DNA from: a virus
DNA: 38,067 nucleotides
Strand: one strand, 5' to 3'
Virus record (IMG/VR): IMGVR_UViG_3300046780_000204
Location: 1 to 38,067 of that record
Part shown: positions 1 through 6,503 of the stretch, piece after piece
Position numbering within the stretch: position 1 is the first letter of the stretch
Layout: the number at the start of each line of letters is the position of its first letter
Made by a program: the position numbers and the translations under genes
The notes under the pieces: model-generated
The model's input: the letters and a program-made list of their open reading frames with translations, nothing else
Database searches by the model: none
What the model was told of the DNA's origin: nothing

Positions 1-561
1 TTCGGCTACAACGACTACAGCAACAACGGCAACGTGTCCTCGATCACTGCCTTCTCCGATCAAGGCAACGGCGGCCGCAACACGCTGGCCGACAACACCT
101 TCGCCACCGGCTACACCGTCGGCGCGGGCAGTCCGTTCCTGGCTTTCCTGTTGCTCAACGGCGACACCAGCCTCGGCTTTAGCATCGGCGTCGATGTCAA
201 CGATACCAATCAGGCGCAGACGTTGAACTCGTTTTTCTTCCTCGACTTCACCACGCATACCGTGCTGGCGTCCTTTACCGGCGGCACCACCGGCAACGTG
301 CCGTCGAAGAACAACGGCACCGGCTTCCCGGACTACTCCATCACCGGGGCGCTGCTGAACCTCAACGATGTTCATGTGGGCGATACGATCGGTTTCGTGG
401 CTCTCATGAGTGGCCTCAACGATGGACCGGACTCGTTCTTCATCGAGGCGGCGCCGGCGGCGGCGCAGACCCCGCTGCCGGCCTCGGCCTTCCTGTTCGG
501 CATCGGCCTCGTCGGCCTCGCCGGGCTGGTGCGTAAGCGTCAGTCCAACAGACTTGCGTAG
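1..561 (+). CDS. PEP-CTERM/VPLPA-type sorted exported protein, 3' part
   Basis: The frame is open from base 1, so the true start and signal peptide lie upstream; 186 codons are visible. The body is Gly/Asn/Thr/Phe-rich and looks like a secreted beta-sandwich. The last ~26 residues form the tripartite PEP-CTERM signal: a TPLPAS motif, a hydrophobic segment (FLFGIGLVGLAGLV) and a basic tail (RKRQ). In known systems this tail is recognised by an exosortase in the inner membrane of exopolysaccharide-producing bacteria. No exosortase gene is in the window, so processing would depend on the host. A hairpin follows the stop and phage genes follow that. It may be host DNA, a phage-carried extra gene, or an assembly junction. 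The family call is good; its membership of the phage genome is unresolved. Confidence 0.75.
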   Translation, partial: FGYNDYSNNGNVSSITAFSDQGNGGRNTLADNTFATGYTVGAGSPFLAFLLLNGDTSLGFSIGVDVNDTNQAQTLNSFFFLDFTTHTVLASFTGGTTGNVPSKNNGTGFPDYSITGALLNLNDVHVGDTIGFVALMSGLNDGPDSFFIEAAPAAAQTPLPASAFLFGIGLVGLAGLVRKRQSNRLA

Positions 562-567
562 GCAACA

Positions 568-614
568 GCCCGCCGGGTTGCCACCATCCATTCGATCCCG
601 CTTCCCGGCGGGCC
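568..614 (+). terminator. Long-loop hairpin after the PEP-CTERM gene
   Basis: GCCCGCCGGG (568-577) is exactly complementary to CCCGGCGGGC (605-614), with a 27-nt loop. It begins 7 nt after the stop codon of the upstream gene. There is no clear T-run, so it could be a weak terminator or an RNA-processing hairpin. It separates the exported-protein gene from the phage early genes. Confidence 0.4.
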
Positions 615-697
615 ACCGTTCCTTCACAGCGAGGCCAGGCATGAGCACAGACCACGCCCGCAAGGTTCTCATGGCGTTTTACGGGGAGGATGGAGAA

Positions 698-1018
698 ATG
701 AACACGGCAGACGAAATCGCCGAGGTCCCGATCGAGAAGCTGCGGGACGCCGTCAACGACGTGTCCATACAGCTCGAGGAACTGCGCGAGCGCATGGCGG
801 CCGTCATCAACGAGATGGCCTCGGATATCGCCGAGATCGCCGGGACGCGGCCGTTCCAGGACTACCAGGGCGTGGACATAGTGGGCGCCATCGAGGCGCT
901 CCTCGACGAGGCCGTCCTCATGCCCGGCACCCAGCGGCCGACGCTGCCGGACACGCCCGGCGCCCGCAAGGCCCTCCTCGCCCTCTACGACGCCGTGGGA
1001 CGCGACAAGCCAGAATGA
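698..1018 (+). CDS. Small acidic helical protein, unknown function
   Basis: This encodes 106 residues, rich in Glu, Asp and Ala, with a predicted coiled-coil stretch at roughly residues 10-45. The ATG at 698 was chosen because GGGGAGG lies about 8 nt upstream. An in-frame ATG at 641 would add 19 residues but has a poorer ribosome site. The stop overlaps the region carrying the AGGAGG of the next gene, so it is probably co-translated with the DUF1376 gene. No family was recognised. Its position at the head of the visible rightward early operon suggests an early accessory protein. Confidence 0.6.
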   Translation: MNTADEIAEVPIEKLRDAVNDVSIQLEELRERMAAVINEMASDIAEIAGTRPFQDYQGVDIVGAIEALLDEAVLMPGTQRPTLPDTPGARKALLALYDAVGRDKPE

Positions 1019-1029
1019 GGAGGCAAGCG

Positions 1030-1719
1030 ATGTCGCTCGATTGGTATCCTTGGTATGCGGCGCATTACCGCCGCGACACCCTCCACCTGACGCTTGCCGA
1101 AGATGGCGCCTACCGTCGCCTGATTGACGAGTACATGGCCCGCGGAGGGCCGCTCCCGGACGACGACACGGCCTTGGCGCGCATCCTGGGGACAACTATC
1201 CAGGAATGGCTTTCGGTTGCTCCTAAAATCAGGCCGTTTTTTCGCAAATCCGGGGATGTTTTGAAAAACCCAAGATGCGACAAGGAATTACATGCAAGAG
1301 CAATGCATGTGCATAGCAAACGCATCAACGCCAGGAAGGCTGCGGCCTCCCGATGGGAAAAACAAAATGAAACCAACGAACTAGATGCAAGTGCATTGCA
1401 GACGCAAAGCCCAAGCAATGCAGATGCAATGCAAAACGATGCCACACTACACTACAATACAAATCAACAGCCTTTCTTTGCTGAGCCGCGCGAGGAGTTA
1501 TCCACACCCCGCCCCAGCCAAAACCGCGCCGCTTCCCCAGCACTCGAAGCCGCCATCAAAAAAAAAGGCTGGAGCCCCCCTGACAAAGAAAGCGGACTTC
1601 CGAGGAAGGAAGGAAGGCAAGCAAACGGCCTCGGCGACGGTCGCAGCCTTGAGCAAATCGTCCGCGACAAAGGCTGGACTGCCGAAGAGCCACCCATCAC
1701 ATCGAAGCTGCTCGCATGA
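1030..1719 (+). CDS. DUF1376 (YdaU-like) phage protein
   Basis: The 229-residue product begins with a DUF1376 domain (residues ~3-100), recognisable from WYPWYAAHYRRDT, LAEDGAYRRLIDEY and the PLPDDDTALARILG segment. The C-terminal half is a low-complexity Gln/Asn/Ser linker. ATG 1030 is preceded by AGGAGG (1018-1023) at ideal spacing; the in-frame ATG at 1015 lies inside this ribosome site and is unlikely. DUF1376 proteins occur in the replication-initiation slot of many lambdoid phages, but their biochemistry is not established. The linker-coding DNA carries the candidate origin described separately, recalling ori within lambda gene O. The stop overlaps the methyltransferase start (ATGA). 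Confidence 0.85.
   Translation: MSLDWYPWYAAHYRRDTLHLTLAEDGAYRRLIDEYMARGGPLPDDDTALARILGTTIQEWLSVAPKIRPFFRKSGDVLKNPRCDKELHARAMHVHSKRINARKAAASRWEKQNETNELDASALQTQSPSNADAMQNDATLHYNTNQQPFFAEPREELSTPRPSQNRAASPALEAAIKKKGWSPPDKESGLPRKEGRQANGLGDGRSLEQIVRDKGWTAEEPPITSKLLA
1292..1506 (+). other. Candidate phage replication origin (iterons plus DnaA box)
   Basis: The octamer GCAATGCA occurs at 1300-1307, 1415-1422 and 1426-1433, and as its complement TGCATTGC at 1392-1399. Two copies sit in longer near-identical 16-mers (1292-1307 and 1385-1400; two mismatches). An AT-richer stretch follows at about 1434-1480, then a perfect consensus DnaA box, TTATCCACA, at 1498-1506. All of this lies within the DUF1376 reading frame. 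Iterons, an AT-rich segment and a DnaA box inside an initiator-position gene is the layout of lambda ori. The repeats are seen directly; origin function is inferred. Confidence 0.45.
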
Positions 1720-2543
1720 AGCCGCTGGCCATCGATCTCTTCTGCGGCCTCGGCGGCTGGACCGAGGCCTTGCTGGCCGAGGGCTACACCGTAGTGGGCT
1801 TCGACATCGAGCGGCACCAGTACGGCGACCACCGCTACCCGGCCCAGCTCGTCATCCAGGACGTGCTGACGCTGCACGGCAGCCAGTTCCGCGACGCCGC
1901 GCTCATCGTCGCCAGTCCCCCCTGCCAGGCCTACAGCTACCGCGCCATGCCCTGGAAGCGCGCCAAGGCGCTGCCGCCGCCCGACAACACGCTGTTCGAG
2001 GCGTGCTTCCGCATCCAGCGCGAGGCGAGCGCGGCGGCCGGGCGGCATGTCCCGCTGGTGGTCGAGAACGTGCGCGGGGCGCAGAAATGGGTCGGGCGGG
2101 CGCGCTGGAACTTCGGCTCGTTCTACCTGTGGGGCGACGTGCCGGCGCTGATGCCGGTGACGTTCAAAGGTGTGAAAAATCCGGGCGGTGGCTCGTTTGA
2201 TCGAAGCCGCCCCAGTTCATGGCATGAAAATCGACGCGAAAATGGCGGTGGCGATTGGTTTGTTGCTATCAAGAACACCGGCGGCTCCTGGTTCGCCATC
2301 GCCCACAACACGACCAGCGGCAAGGGGCGCAACCCGGATGGGCGGAAGACCGCGAAGGATGGCCTGGGCGGGTATGCTGGCAACTTCGGCTGGGACGACA
2401 CGCCGTTGCGTCGCGGCAATTCCAAGTCTCCCGCCCGCAAGATGGCCTCAGCCATGATCGCCAAGATACCGCAGCCGCTCGCCCGCCATATCGCGCGGAC
2501 ATTCGTGCCTCTCGTCGAAGTCCCTCGCATAGCCGTCGAATAG
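1716..2543 (+). CDS. DNA (cytosine-5-)-methyltransferase
   Basis: The 275-residue product has the landmarks of a Dcm-family phage methyltransferase. Motif I is DLFCGLGGWTEALLAEGY (residues 7-24), which binds S-adenosylmethionine. Motif IV is ASPPCQAYSYR with catalytic Cys70. Motif VI is ENV at 117-119. The C-terminal third (from ~160) is Gly/Asn-rich and probably carries the target-recognition part; a canonical QxRxR motif VIII is not obvious. The start overlaps the DUF1376 stop (ATGA). No restriction partner is nearby, so it is an orphan enzyme, most likely shielding phage DNA from host nucleases or altering expression. The recognition sequence cannot be read from the protein. Confidence 0.88.
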   Translation: MKPLAIDLFCGLGGWTEALLAEGYTVVGFDIERHQYGDHRYPAQLVIQDVLTLHGSQFRDAALIVASPPCQAYSYRAMPWKRAKALPPPDNTLFEACFRIQREASAAAGRHVPLVVENVRGAQKWVGRARWNFGSFYLWGDVPALMPVTFKGVKNPGGGSFDRSRPSSWHENRRENGGGDWFVAIKNTGGSWFAIAHNTTSGKGRNPDGRKTAKDGLGGYAGNFGWDDTPLRRGNSKSPARKMASAMIAKIPQPLARHIARTFVPLVEVPRIAVE

Positions 2544-2575
2544 GTAAGTACCACTGCCGAAAGCAGTCGAATTTC

Positions 2576-3103
2576 ATGTCCCGAGCCGGCCGAAAGCGCA
2601 CGCAACGCGGATATTTGTCCCGCGAAGTCAAGGACTTGTCTGGCCGTATCGCCACCAGCGAGCAGCCGCACCGGCGGACGCTTCCGGCCAGCCTGCGACT
2701 CTCCGAGAAGGCCGCAACGCCGCTCGGCCGGGTCAATCTGGTCGGCCTGATCACCGACGAGCAGCACGAGGCGGGGCAGCGCTTTCAGGTGACGGTGGGC
2801 GAGTATCGGGCGAGCATCGGGGCGCCCGGCAATGGCGCGCACGGCGGCGGCTATGCGTGTGCGCCGCGGTGGGACGCCGAACTCGGGAGCATGGTCTGCC
2901 TGGCGGCCGCTTGCGAGTGCCAGCGGCGCTGGGAGGCGTTTGACGGCGCGGCGCGGGCGCTGTGGAGCGCAGGCGCTGCGGCATCGACCATGGTGCGGTG
3001 GGTGGCGGTGCTGGGCGAGGAGCCGGGGCCAATGGTGAGTTGGCTGCGGGCCGGGCTGACGGCGCTGGTGGGCTTCTACGGGCTCGATCGGAGGAAAGCA
3101 TGA
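2576..3103 (+). CDS. Conserved-looking phage protein, unknown function
   Basis: This encodes 175 residues: a basic N-terminus (MSRAGRKRTQRGYLSREVKD), then a mixed region with several Trp and Cys residues. The start at 2576 is the first ATG after the methyltransferase stop, 32 nt away; its ribosome site is weak (AAAGCAG). The stop overlaps the ATG of a following small reading frame. No catalytic motif was recognised. The basic N-terminus and location among early genes are compatible with a nucleic-acid-associated role, but this is only inference. Confidence 0.65.
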   Translation: MSRAGRKRTQRGYLSREVKDLSGRIATSEQPHRRTLPASLRLSEKAATPLGRVNLVGLITDEQHEAGQRFQVTVGEYRASIGAPGNGAHGGGYACAPRWDAELGSMVCLAAACECQRRWEAFDGAARALWSAGAAASTMVRWVAVLGEEPGPMVSWLRAGLTALVGFYGLDRRKA

Positions 3104-3333
3104 GCGAGGAGACGCTTGACGAACCGCGAAAACAGGTATCCTGTGTGAAATATAAAATTGTTGTGTTGCGCCCTGTCAGCACAGACGGGCGGTTTATCCT
3201 CACCCCCCCAGCCCTCAGCCCACTGAACCGCCCGTTTCTTTTCCCGGCCGGCAGCACGCCGCCGGACCTAGGGTGTGGCCGCTTTAGCGGACGGCCCCAC
3301 TCCCTCACCCCATGGATGGCTTCATGTCAGTAG
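3100..3333 (+). CDS. Small doubtful reading frame
   Basis: The ATG at 3100 overlaps the previous stop (ATGA) and has an excellent ribosome site, GGAGGAAAGC, directly upstream. The first ~30 codons look natural (MSEETLDEPRKQVSCVKYKI). After that the frame becomes Pro/Ser/Arg-rich, crosses a terminator-like hairpin and runs into the next gene. It may be a short real peptide, a decayed gene, or a leader. A promoter-like TTGACG (3116-3121) and TATCCT (3137-3142), 15 bp apart, also lie inside it. Confidence 0.3.
   Translation: MSEETLDEPRKQVSCVKYKIVVLRPVSTDGRFILTPPALSPLNRPFLFPAGSTPPDLGCGRFSGRPHSLTPWMASCQ
3185..3243 (+). terminator. Hairpin with U-rich tail
   Basis: ACGGGCGGTT (3185-3194) pairs exactly with AACCGCCCGT (3226-3235) across a 31-nt loop, followed by TTTCTTTTCCC. 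This 10-bp stem with a T-rich tail resembles an intrinsic terminator or attenuator between the early genes and the pre-packaging genes. The long loop lowers confidence. Confidence 0.4.
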
Positions 3334-4049
3334 GGCATTTGAAGCACGCGGCGAAAACAACCGAAGAGCTGTACCTCGTTTTAGGTGAGGCCGACACCTC
3401 GAGGCACTACGCCAAGCCGGTGAAGCTCGATACCTCGTGCGACATCCCGTATGCGGGCGGCGTGTCGGTCGACAGCCGCATGGTCTACATCGATCGGCGG
3501 CTTTACGACGATGTGCGAGCCGGCAAGGTCTGCGTCCGCGGCATGGGTTGGAAACAGATCATCAACTGCTTTGTCGAGCACGAGCACACCGAGAAGTCGG
3601 TCGACGACGGCGACAATCCCGTTGATGTCTACCAGGCGGCGCACGGCATGGCGACCGCCAAGGAATACGAGGCTGCCGAGGCGATCCTCGGCAAGGGCAA
3701 AGCCGATCGTTACGAGGATGCGCTCGAGCCGGCCCTGGCGGCCTGCGCCAGGCGCGATCCGGTCAAGGTGCCGAAGGATCTATGGGTCGGCCCCTATCTC
3801 GACGAGCCGACGGCGCGCGACAAGGAATTACTGCGGATATTCCGCGCCAAGGGCGTCACCGACGCATTCAAGCTGGCGAAGGGCGATCCGACCGTGATGT
3901 ACCGCATGGCGGGGCGCAAGTGTGCCGACTGCGCCATGTACGAGCATCCGGGCAAGGACTTGTCGACGTGCGAGCTGGTGTGCGGGCTGGTGCGGAACAA
4001 CCGACAGTGTGAGCGATACGTTTCCCGTGAAACAAAAGGCAGGCGCTGA
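3312..4049 (+). CDS. HEH-motif protein with C-terminal HiPIP-like cysteine cluster
   Basis: The 245-residue product has two parts. The middle carries a possible metal-binding motif, VEHEHTEK (His90, Glu91, His92), followed by AHGMATAKEYEA (His111, Glu118), suggestive of a zincin-like site. The C-terminus has Cys204, 207, 220, 224 and 233 in a CxxC-x12-C-x12-C frame ending in CERYV, which resembles the 4Fe-4S ligand spacing of high-potential iron-sulfur proteins. No function is established. ATG 3324 is an alternative start; neither has a strong ribosome site. The stop and next start share one base (TGATG). It lies at the head of the genes leading to the terminase, so an early or virion-associated role is possible. 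Confidence 0.7.
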   Translation: MDGFMSVGHLKHAAKTTEELYLVLGEADTSRHYAKPVKLDTSCDIPYAGGVSVDSRMVYIDRRLYDDVRAGKVCVRGMGWKQIINCFVEHEHTEKSVDDGDNPVDVYQAAHGMATAKEYEAAEAILGKGKADRYEDALEPALAACARRDPVKVPKDLWVGPYLDEPTARDKELLRIFRAKGVTDAFKLAKGDPTVMYRMAGRKCADCAMYEHPGKDLSTCELVCGLVRNNRQCERYVSRETKGRR

Positions 4050-4261
4050 TGCCGAGCGTAAGCCAATCCCAATCACGCCTGATGGCGGCCGCGGCGCACA
4101 CGCCCGGCGGCTATGGCGGCGTGCCGCAATCGGTCGGCAAGGACTTCAACGAGGCCGACACCGGCAAGAAGCGCTCGGCGCTGCCGGTGCGCGTCAAGAA
4201 GCTCAAGAAGCGCGGCCTGATATCCGATCGGGCGCTGGACAAGGCAAGGAGCCGGACATGA
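4049..4261 (+). CDS. Small basic phage protein (PSVSQSQSRLMAAAAH type)
   Basis: This encodes 70 residues. The N-terminus (SVSQSQSRLMAAAAHTPGGY) and the VPQSVGKDFNEADTGKK segment match a small protein seen just before terminase genes in many tailed phages; its function is unknown. The C-terminus is strongly basic (RVKKLKKRGLI). The start overlaps the upstream stop by one base and the stop overlaps the downstream ATG (ATGA), so translation is coupled on both sides. Confidence 0.75.
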   Translation: MPSVSQSQSRLMAAAAHTPGGYGGVPQSVGKDFNEADTGKKRSALPVRVKKLKKRGLISDRALDKARSRT

Positions 4262-4530
4262 GCAAGAAGCAGGACAAGTACGAGGACAAGTACGCCGAGC
4301 ACGAGGACGCGCCGTTGGCCGAGGGCGACCTCACGCCGGCGCAGCAAGCCGAGCTAGATGAGCGGGCCAAGCCGTGGCTGGAGCGGTTCAAGGCGGCGGT
4401 GGACGATGTAGCCGCTCGTCACGCACAGGGCACGGCGCCGTCGCCGGCCGTGGTGGCCGAGTTGCGGGCGCTCTACGCCGAGATGGACCCGAATGCGGCC
4501 ACCGAGCCCACCGAGCCGGAACCGAAGTAG
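4258..4530 (+). CDS. Small acidic helical protein, unknown function
   Basis: This encodes 90 residues, rich in Glu, Lys and Ala, ending in a Thr-Glu-Pro tail (TEPTEPEPK). The start overlaps the previous stop (ATGA). The N-terminus is highly charged (KKQDKYEDKYAEHEDA) and the middle is predicted helical. No family was recognised. Membership of the coupled 3312-5010 gene string is the main support for it being real. Confidence 0.6.
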   Translation: MSKKQDKYEDKYAEHEDAPLAEGDLTPAQQAELDERAKPWLERFKAAVDDVAARHAQGTAPSPAVVAELRALYAEMDPNAATEPTEPEPK

Positions 4531-4539
4531 GAGGCGATC

Positions 4540-5010
4540 ATGGCAGAGAGCATGAGGGCACTGGCGCGGCGCGGGTTGGTGTCGTCCAGGGGCGTGCAGA
4601 ACGCCATCAACAACTCCACCAAGGTGCAGAAGTCCAAGATGGCGCCGTTTCATGGCCGCCAGAAGGACGAGGGCGAGGCGCACGGCCTCGGCCACGCCAT
4701 TGCCAGGGTCGATGAAATCAATGCCAAGGCCACGCAGGCCGACCGCGCCAGGTCGGCGCCGAGCACCAAGGGGCGCTCAAGCGCACCGCAGGGCGGGCAT
4801 GTCGGGGCGAGCCAGACGCCGACGCGCTACCAGATCGACAAGTTCCCGCGCGGCCAGGGCAAGACATTTCCGGCCGGCGGCAAGGTGAGCGCCAAGGGCA
4901 AGAAGAGCGTCGGCGTCAAGGGTCCGGCGGCCAAGCGCACCGGCGGCCCTGCGGGCAGCGGCCGAAACTACTATGGCGGCGGCAACCGCAACCCACCCGA
5001 AGGCGGGTGA
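4540..5010 (+). CDS. Basic Gly/Lys-rich phage protein, unknown function
   Basis: This encodes 156 residues. The ATG is preceded by AGGAGG at good spacing. The N-terminal third is helical; the C-terminal half is disordered and rich in Gly, Lys, Ser and Pro (KVSAKGKKSVGVKG). The high charge suggests nucleic-acid contact, but there is no recognised domain. Its stop abuts the stop of the opposing HNH gene (TGATCA). A short perfect hairpin, CACCCG-AAGG-CGGGTG (4994-5009), overlaps the 3' end. Confidence 0.6.
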   Translation: MAESMRALARRGLVSSRGVQNAINNSTKVQKSKMAPFHGRQKDEGEAHGLGHAIARVDEINAKATQADRARSAPSTKGRSSAPQGGHVGASQTPTRYQIDKFPRGQGKTFPAGGKVSAKGKKSVGVKGPAAKRTGGPAGSGRNYYGGGNRNPPEGG

Positions 5011-5316
5011 TCACCCGGTATCCTTCTCGTCATCGTCGAGCTCAAACTCGTACTGGTCGAGGTCGAAGTTGTCGTTGGCGGCCGGGTGATGGGCGATCAG
5101 GTGATGCCATTTGCAGAGGTGCTGCAGGTCCGAGGCGCGCTCGCGGCGGCCAACCGGATAGACGAGGTGGTGGAATTGCTCGGCGAGGTGCTTGCATCCG
5201 TCGATCTCGCAGATGCCGAGCGATCGGTGCCTGACTTCCTGGCAGACCAGCCGATACCATCGCGGGTAGGGATAGACGATCGTAGCGCGGCGTGAACGAT
5301 AGACCTTGTTGGACAT
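5011..5316 (-). CDS. HNH endonuclease
   Basis: This encodes 101 residues. The HNH fold is visible as a Cys pair CEIDGC (36-41), the HHLVYP catalytic His pair (49-50), Asp63, then LCKWHH (Cys68, His71-72). Start 5316 was chosen because AAGGA lies about 10 nt upstream; longer upstream extensions read through the divergent promoter region. The C-terminus is acidic. It is the only minus-strand gene in the packaging-region block and is divergent from the AT-rich gene at 5419. HNH proteins near terminases either assist packaging or act as free-standing homing enzymes; the opposite orientation favours the latter. Confidence 0.8.
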   Translation of the reverse strand: MSNKVYRSRRATIVYPYPRWYRLVCQEVRHRSLGICEIDGCKHLAEQFHHLVYPVGRRERASDLQHLCKWHHLIAHHPAANDNFDLDQYEFELDDDEKDTG

Positions 5317-5366
5317 CGTGCGATCCTTTGTTAGGAACGCCCCGATAAAAACTGGAGAGTTGGAAG

Positions 5367-5397
5367 TTGTCGAGAATATCAAAGATATCTTTGATAT
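5367..5397 (+). promoter_or_regulatory. Promoter overlapped by a perfect 22-bp palindrome
   Basis: At 5376-5397, ATATCAAAGAT is followed directly by its exact reverse complement ATCTTTGATAT. It contains phased GATATC/TATC words. A promoter-like TTGTCG (5367-5372) and TTTGAT (5390-5395), 17 bp apart, point to the gene at 5419, so the palindrome covers the spacer and -10. On the other strand TCGACA and TTTTAT, 17 bp apart, point to the HNH gene. The site could therefore control both divergent genes. The palindrome is certain; operator function is inferred. Confidence 0.6.
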
Positions 5398-5418
5398 CCT
5401 GAGGCGAGGAGGGCCAAA

Positions 5419-5790
5419 ATGGCCAAGAAGCCTAAAAGGGAATTTCAAGTTAATTCGAAATTTTCATTGAATTTCGGACAAAGACTTCGTGATGCTGCCG
5501 ATAGATGGAATATGGACGGAAAAGTTGGGCGTCTTGTTACGTACATAATAGAAAAAGATCATCCATTAGCTCGTAGAGGACTTAAGATACGCGACGAACT
5601 CATAGAGAAGAATAACATTCTAATAGAAAAACAGAACAAAATCATAGAGGAACAGAAAAAACTTTTGAAGAATTCATACGACGATGGCGTTGTGCGTGGC
5701 ATTATATGGGCTGTTGCCCAACCTAAGGAGGCCGTATTACTTGTCGAACGATGGAGAGTAATCCATGGCCAACGCGCTGCGACGGGCTGA
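5419..5790 (+). CDS. Ribbon-helix-helix-like protein with coiled coil, AT-rich gene
   Basis: The 123-residue product starts with a basic strand (KREFQVNSKFSLNF), then two helices (QRLRDAADRWN and GKVGRLVTYIIEKDH), the pattern of Arc/MetJ-type DNA-binding domains. Residues ~58-90 form a Lys/Glu/Ile/Asn coiled coil (LIEKNNILIEKQNKIIEEQ). The ribosome site GAGGAGGG is strong. The gene is conspicuously AT-rich beside its GC-rich neighbours, which suggests recent acquisition. It is preceded by a perfect 22-bp palindrome, so autoregulation is likely. It overlaps the next gene by 26 nt. DNA binding is inferred from the fold pattern, not from a close match. Confidence 0.65.
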   Translation: MAKKPKREFQVNSKFSLNFGQRLRDAADRWNMDGKVGRLVTYIIEKDHPLARRGLKIRDELIEKNNILIEKQNKIIEEQKKLLKNSYDDGVVRGIIWAVAQPKEAVLLVERWRVIHGQRAATG

Positions 5791-6064
5791 TCGGATGAAG
5801 GTCGAGACGATCGGCGGCGAGCAGTTCACGGACGCGGCCGAGGCCGTTGATGCCGTGCCGACCACGCTCTCGGTCGACCCGCAGACCGCCAAGCTTGAGA
5901 AGGTCAAGGCCATCCGGGCGCAGGCGCAGGCGTTCAAGGCATTGCTGCGGGAGCTCGGCTCCAACCGATCGTTCTCGATCTCCCGGCAGCGGATAGAGGA
6001 GGCCGTCCACTGGGCGGTCGATGGGATCATCAATGAGCGGACCACTGAAAGACACCCGACGTGA
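5765..6064 (+). CDS. Acb2-like hairpin-domain protein, candidate anti-CBASS
   Basis: This encodes 99 residues. The C-terminal half (about 48-90) reads as two antiparallel helices, FKALLRELGSNRSFSISRQR followed by IEEAVHWAVDGI. This matches the consensus feel of the Acb2/Tad1 hairpin domain, whose hallmark is R..S(I/L)....(L/I)EEA..WA...I. Known Acb2 proteins form hexamers that sequester cyclic oligonucleotide signals of CBASS and block host defence. The first ~45 residues are variable. GGAGAG precedes the ATG. It is the gene directly before the small terminase and overlaps it by 32 nt. The domain call is by pattern memory only; ligand-binding residues were not verified. Confidence 0.5.
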   Translation: MANALRRADRMKVETIGGEQFTDAAEAVDAVPTTLSVDPQTAKLEKVKAIRAQAQAFKALLRELGSNRSFSISRQRIEEAVHWAVDGIINERTTERHPT

Positions 6065-6503
6065 GTTGCTGGCCCAGGCGCTGGCATCCGGCAAGAGCAT
6101 GGTGGAGGCCAATGAACTCGCCGGCTATGCGAAAGGTAAGCCCTGCACCGGCACGAACGGCCATCGCCTCGCGCACCATCCCGCGGTGAGGGCGCGCATT
6201 GACGAAATCCAGGCCACCGCCATGGCCCGCACCCTGAAGCTCCAGGCCATCGCCGCGGTGCGCTCCGCGACCACCGTAGCCTCGCTGATCGCCGAGGCCG
6301 AGGAGGCCCGTGTCCTGGCGATGAAGATCAAAAATCCCGCCGCAGCCGTCGCCGCCATCAAGGAGAAGGGCATTCTCTCGGGCATGCGGATCGAGAAGAG
6401 CGAGCATCTGAACCGCAATGTTGAACAGCTCACCGACGACGAGCTTGCCGCCTATCTCACCACAGACGGCGGCGCGCCAGCTCCTGAAACGACGACGCAT
6501 TAG
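6033..6503 (+). CDS. Terminase small subunit
   Basis: This encodes 156 residues. An N-terminal helix-turn-helix-like part (ELLAQALASGKSMVEANELA) is followed by HHPAVRARIDEIQA and a long Ala/Glu helical region for oligomerisation. The end is disordered (GGAPAPETTTH). This is the DNA-recognition subunit that brings the packaging motor to the pac site. ATG 6033 was preferred over 6021 because the protein then begins MSGPLKDTRRELL, like related proteins. It overlaps the preceding gene by 32 nt and the large subunit start by 86 nt. The pac site itself could not be identified. Confidence 0.75.
   Translation: MSGPLKDTRRELLAQALASGKSMVEANELAGYAKGKPCTGTNGHRLAHHPAVRARIDEIQATAMARTLKLQAIAAVRSATTVASLIAEAEEARVLAMKIKNPAAAVAAIKEKGILSGMRIEKSEHLNRNVEQLTDDELAAYLTTDGGAPAPETTTH

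Noticed and set aside
410-697. Upstream extension of the gene at 698
   Set aside because: The extension is an Arg/Ser/Pro-rich out-of-frame reading of the PEP-CTERM gene; the good ribosome site is at 698.
2853-2871. Additional 17-bp operator-like site
   Set aside because: It shares the TGTGCGCCG start with the immunity operators but lacks the right half-site and lies inside a gene.
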